A DNA stretch of 13,477 bases from Treponema sp. GTDB taxonomy: Bacteria; Spirochaetota; Spirochaetia; Treponematales; Breznakiellaceae. The position numbers and the translations under genes are program-made. The stretch is from positions 1 to 13,477 of the forward strand of contig JAISND010000066.1 of the NCBI GenBank assembly GCA_031276615.1. The letters are read 5' to 3'. This document shows, piece after piece, positions 12,191 to 13,477 of the stretch (positions are counted from its first letter, which is position 1; the number at the start of each line of letters is the position of its first letter). The notes beneath the pieces were generated by a model that ran no database searches, had not been told where the DNA came from, and saw only the letters and a program-made list of their open reading frames with translations.

Positions 12191-12907
12191 ATGGATGATC
12201 CCGGATTAACCAGACCCTATCTGGAAAGTTTAAGCTCCGACGAACTGGTAAAACTGGCGGACAGCTATGGCGTCGACATTCCCTTTGGACTGGAAAGAAT
12301 TTTTATTATCGAAGAGCTGTTGGACCTTGCCCTGGGTGATGACTTCGAATCCGGTGAAGAAGAAGAAAGCATCCTTCACGCGGATTTTCTGGAAGCCTCG
12401 GCCCTGCCCAGACAGTACAACATCTCCTTTATAGAAGTTCTGATTCGGGATCCCCTTTGGGCTTTTGTTTTTTGGGAAATAAAGGGCCATGACAAGGAGC
12501 TCCATGAAAAGGCCGGTGATTTTGGGGGCTACTGTTTACGGATTATTCCCCACGGGAACAGGACTGCCGGAGAAAATTCCTTCACCGTGCCGGTAGGGGT
12601 TAACGACACCGCCTGGTACCTGGGCTTTCCCCCGATGGAAGGAAGCTATCAGGTCGGCCTTTGCGCCGTTCACGGAGAAGGGAAAGATGTCCTTACCATT
12701 TCCCGTCCCTTCAGGCTGCCCAGCCTTCTTGAATCGCCCGCCCGCTGCGCTTCGTCCGGGCCGGCGCAGGGAAACGCCAGGGGCATGCAGCAGGTTTACC
12801 GGAATCCTTTGGCCTGTCTGTCCGGCGCGAAGGATTTCCTGGTTATACGAAGCGCGGATCGCGTATCCCGTGTCAAGGGAGCGGGCGGTTCCTCGGCGCC
12901 CGATTAA
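12191..12907 (+). CDS. DUF4912 domain protein
   Basis: A 238-aa protein. Residues about 10-48 form a short helical region (SLSSDELVKLADSYGVDIPFGLERIFIIEELL) resembling the SAP/Rho-N type of nucleic-acid-binding fold. An acidic linker (about 49-62) follows. The DUF4912 domain (about 72-177) shows LPRQYNISFIEVLIRDPLWAFVFWEI (72-97), AWYLGFP (141-147) and GSYQVGLCAV (151-160), ending SRPFRLP. The C-terminal 60 residues are low-complexity and unassigned. DUF4912 resembles carbohydrate-binding modules, and the gene is 26 bases upstream of a GH57 enzyme gene, so a polysaccharide-linked role is plausible but unproven. The start is the first ATG after the promoter; longer readings extend back into element E2 and are rejected. 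Confidence 0.82.
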   Translation: MDDPGLTRPYLESLSSDELVKLADSYGVDIPFGLERIFIIEELLDLALGDDFESGEEEESILHADFLEASALPRQYNISFIEVLIRDPLWAFVFWEIKGHDKELHEKAGDFGGYCLRIIPHGNRTAGENSFTVPVGVNDTAWYLGFPPMEGSYQVGLCAVHGEGKDVLTISRPFRLPSLLESPARCASSGPAQGNARGMQQVYRNPLACLSGAKDFLVIRSADRVSRVKGAGGSSAPD

Positions 12908-12933
12908 TAATATGCGGCCCGGCAGGTAGCGAT

Positions 12934-13477
12934 ATGGAAGCCCGAAAAGTTGTGTCCCTGGTACTTAACGCCCATCTTCCCTTTGTACGTGATTTTCATA
13001 CGGGAGATGCCTGTCCGGGTTCTTCCGCCGAAGAAGGCTGGTTTTTCGAATCCCTTTCCGAAACCTATATTCCCCTGCTCCAGGTCTTTGATCGTCTGGA
13101 AGCGGATCACATACCTTTCCGTATTGGCATTTCCTTTTCACCGCTGCTCTGCCAGATGCTTGGCGATGACATATTGCGGAAAAAATACCTTGCCTACATC
13201 GACCGGCAGATTGAATTCGGCCGCTGCGAGATGGAGCGGACCGCCGCCCAGGGCGAATTCGCGGCCCTGGCGAAGATGTATTTTGACAGGGCTTTGGGCA
13301 CAAGGATCGCCTTTACCGGGCGTTACGAGATGAACATCCTCAAGGCCTTTAGCCATTACCAGCAGAAGGGAAAGGTCGAACTCCTCACCACCTCGGCGAG
13401 CCACGCTTTTCTGCCTTTTTTGAGCCACTATCCGGAAGCGATACAGGCCCAGATAGAGGTGGCGGTCGCGTCCCACC
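12934..13477 (+). CDS. GH57/DUF1957 glycoside hydrolase (glucan-branching type), 5' part
   Basis: Open frame running off the window after 181 codons. The N-terminus reads VVSLVLNAHLPFVRDFH (6-22), then EEGWFFESLSETYIPLLQVFDRL (33-55), FRIGISFSPLLCQML (62-76) and LTTSASHAFLPFLSHYPEAIQAQI (about 150-173). This is the pattern of the GH57 catalytic barrel in the DUF1957 group, which includes 1,4-alpha-glucan branching enzymes. Family members are usually 500 or more residues, so about two thirds, including the expected catalytic Glu and Asp, lie beyond the end. The ATG at 12934 follows a weak GCAGGT. It is probably co-transcribed with the DUF4912 gene and would act on glycogen-like alpha-glucan in the cytoplasm. 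Confidence 0.85.
   Translation, partial: MEARKVVSLVLNAHLPFVRDFHTGDACPGSSAEEGWFFESLSETYIPLLQVFDRLEADHIPFRIGISFSPLLCQMLGDDILRKKYLAYIDRQIEFGRCEMERTAAQGEFAALAKMYFDRALGTRIAFTGRYEMNILKAFSHYQQKGKVELLTTSASHAFLPFLSHYPEAIQAQIEVAVASH

Overview
The window looks like chromosome of a G+C-rich spirochaete, most likely a Treponema of the termite-gut or related environmental kind. This is inferred from the gene families and their order: a TRAP transporter, a GldA/F/G-type ABC system, a helix-turn-helix/EIIA fusion, and a DUF4912 protein followed by a GH57/DUF1957 enzyme. No rRNA or tRNA gene is present, so the assignment is not proven.

Layout. Positions 1-345 are non-coding repeats: two 87-bp direct copies and a palindromic element (E1, 159-345). 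Positions 502-8390 carry a head-to-tail plus-strand block. It encodes a TRAP transporter (DctP lipoprotein, DctQ, DctM), a uroporphyrinogen-decarboxylase-superfamily protein with the His-X-Cys...Cys metal pattern of corrinoid methyltransferases, and a four-gene Gld-type export module (ATPase, permease, GldG-like auxiliary protein, short DUF4340-like protein). From dctQ onward most genes overlap or abut, which suggests one transcript. The dctP-dctQ gap is the exception: it holds strong hairpins that could lower expression of the membrane subunits relative to the binding protein.

Positions 8551-9201 hold an HTH-EIIA fusion behind a near-consensus promoter that implies a leaderless mRNA. A minus-strand pair (66-aa orphan protein and DUF2335 membrane protein, 9220-9751) lies in a visibly lower-G+C patch and looks acquired. 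A minus-strand secreted transglutaminase-like protein (9846-10964) is divergent from an RluA-family pseudouridine synthase (10995-11744).

The rluA-type gene runs into a second, longer palindromic element (E2, about 11737-12144). E2 is flanked by a 9-bp direct repeat, and removing it in silico restores a stop codon to the pseudouridine synthase gene. Downstream are a DUF4912 protein (12191-12907) and the start of a GH57/DUF1957 glucan-branching-type enzyme (12934 to the window end), probably a polysaccharide-metabolism pair.

The most novel signal is the E1/E2 element family. Both have an outer imperfect stem, an internal loop and a perfect 22-bp inner stem. The bases that differ between E1 and E2 in the inner stem are changed on both arms, so pairing is kept. 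E2 carries an extra nested hairpin in the loop.
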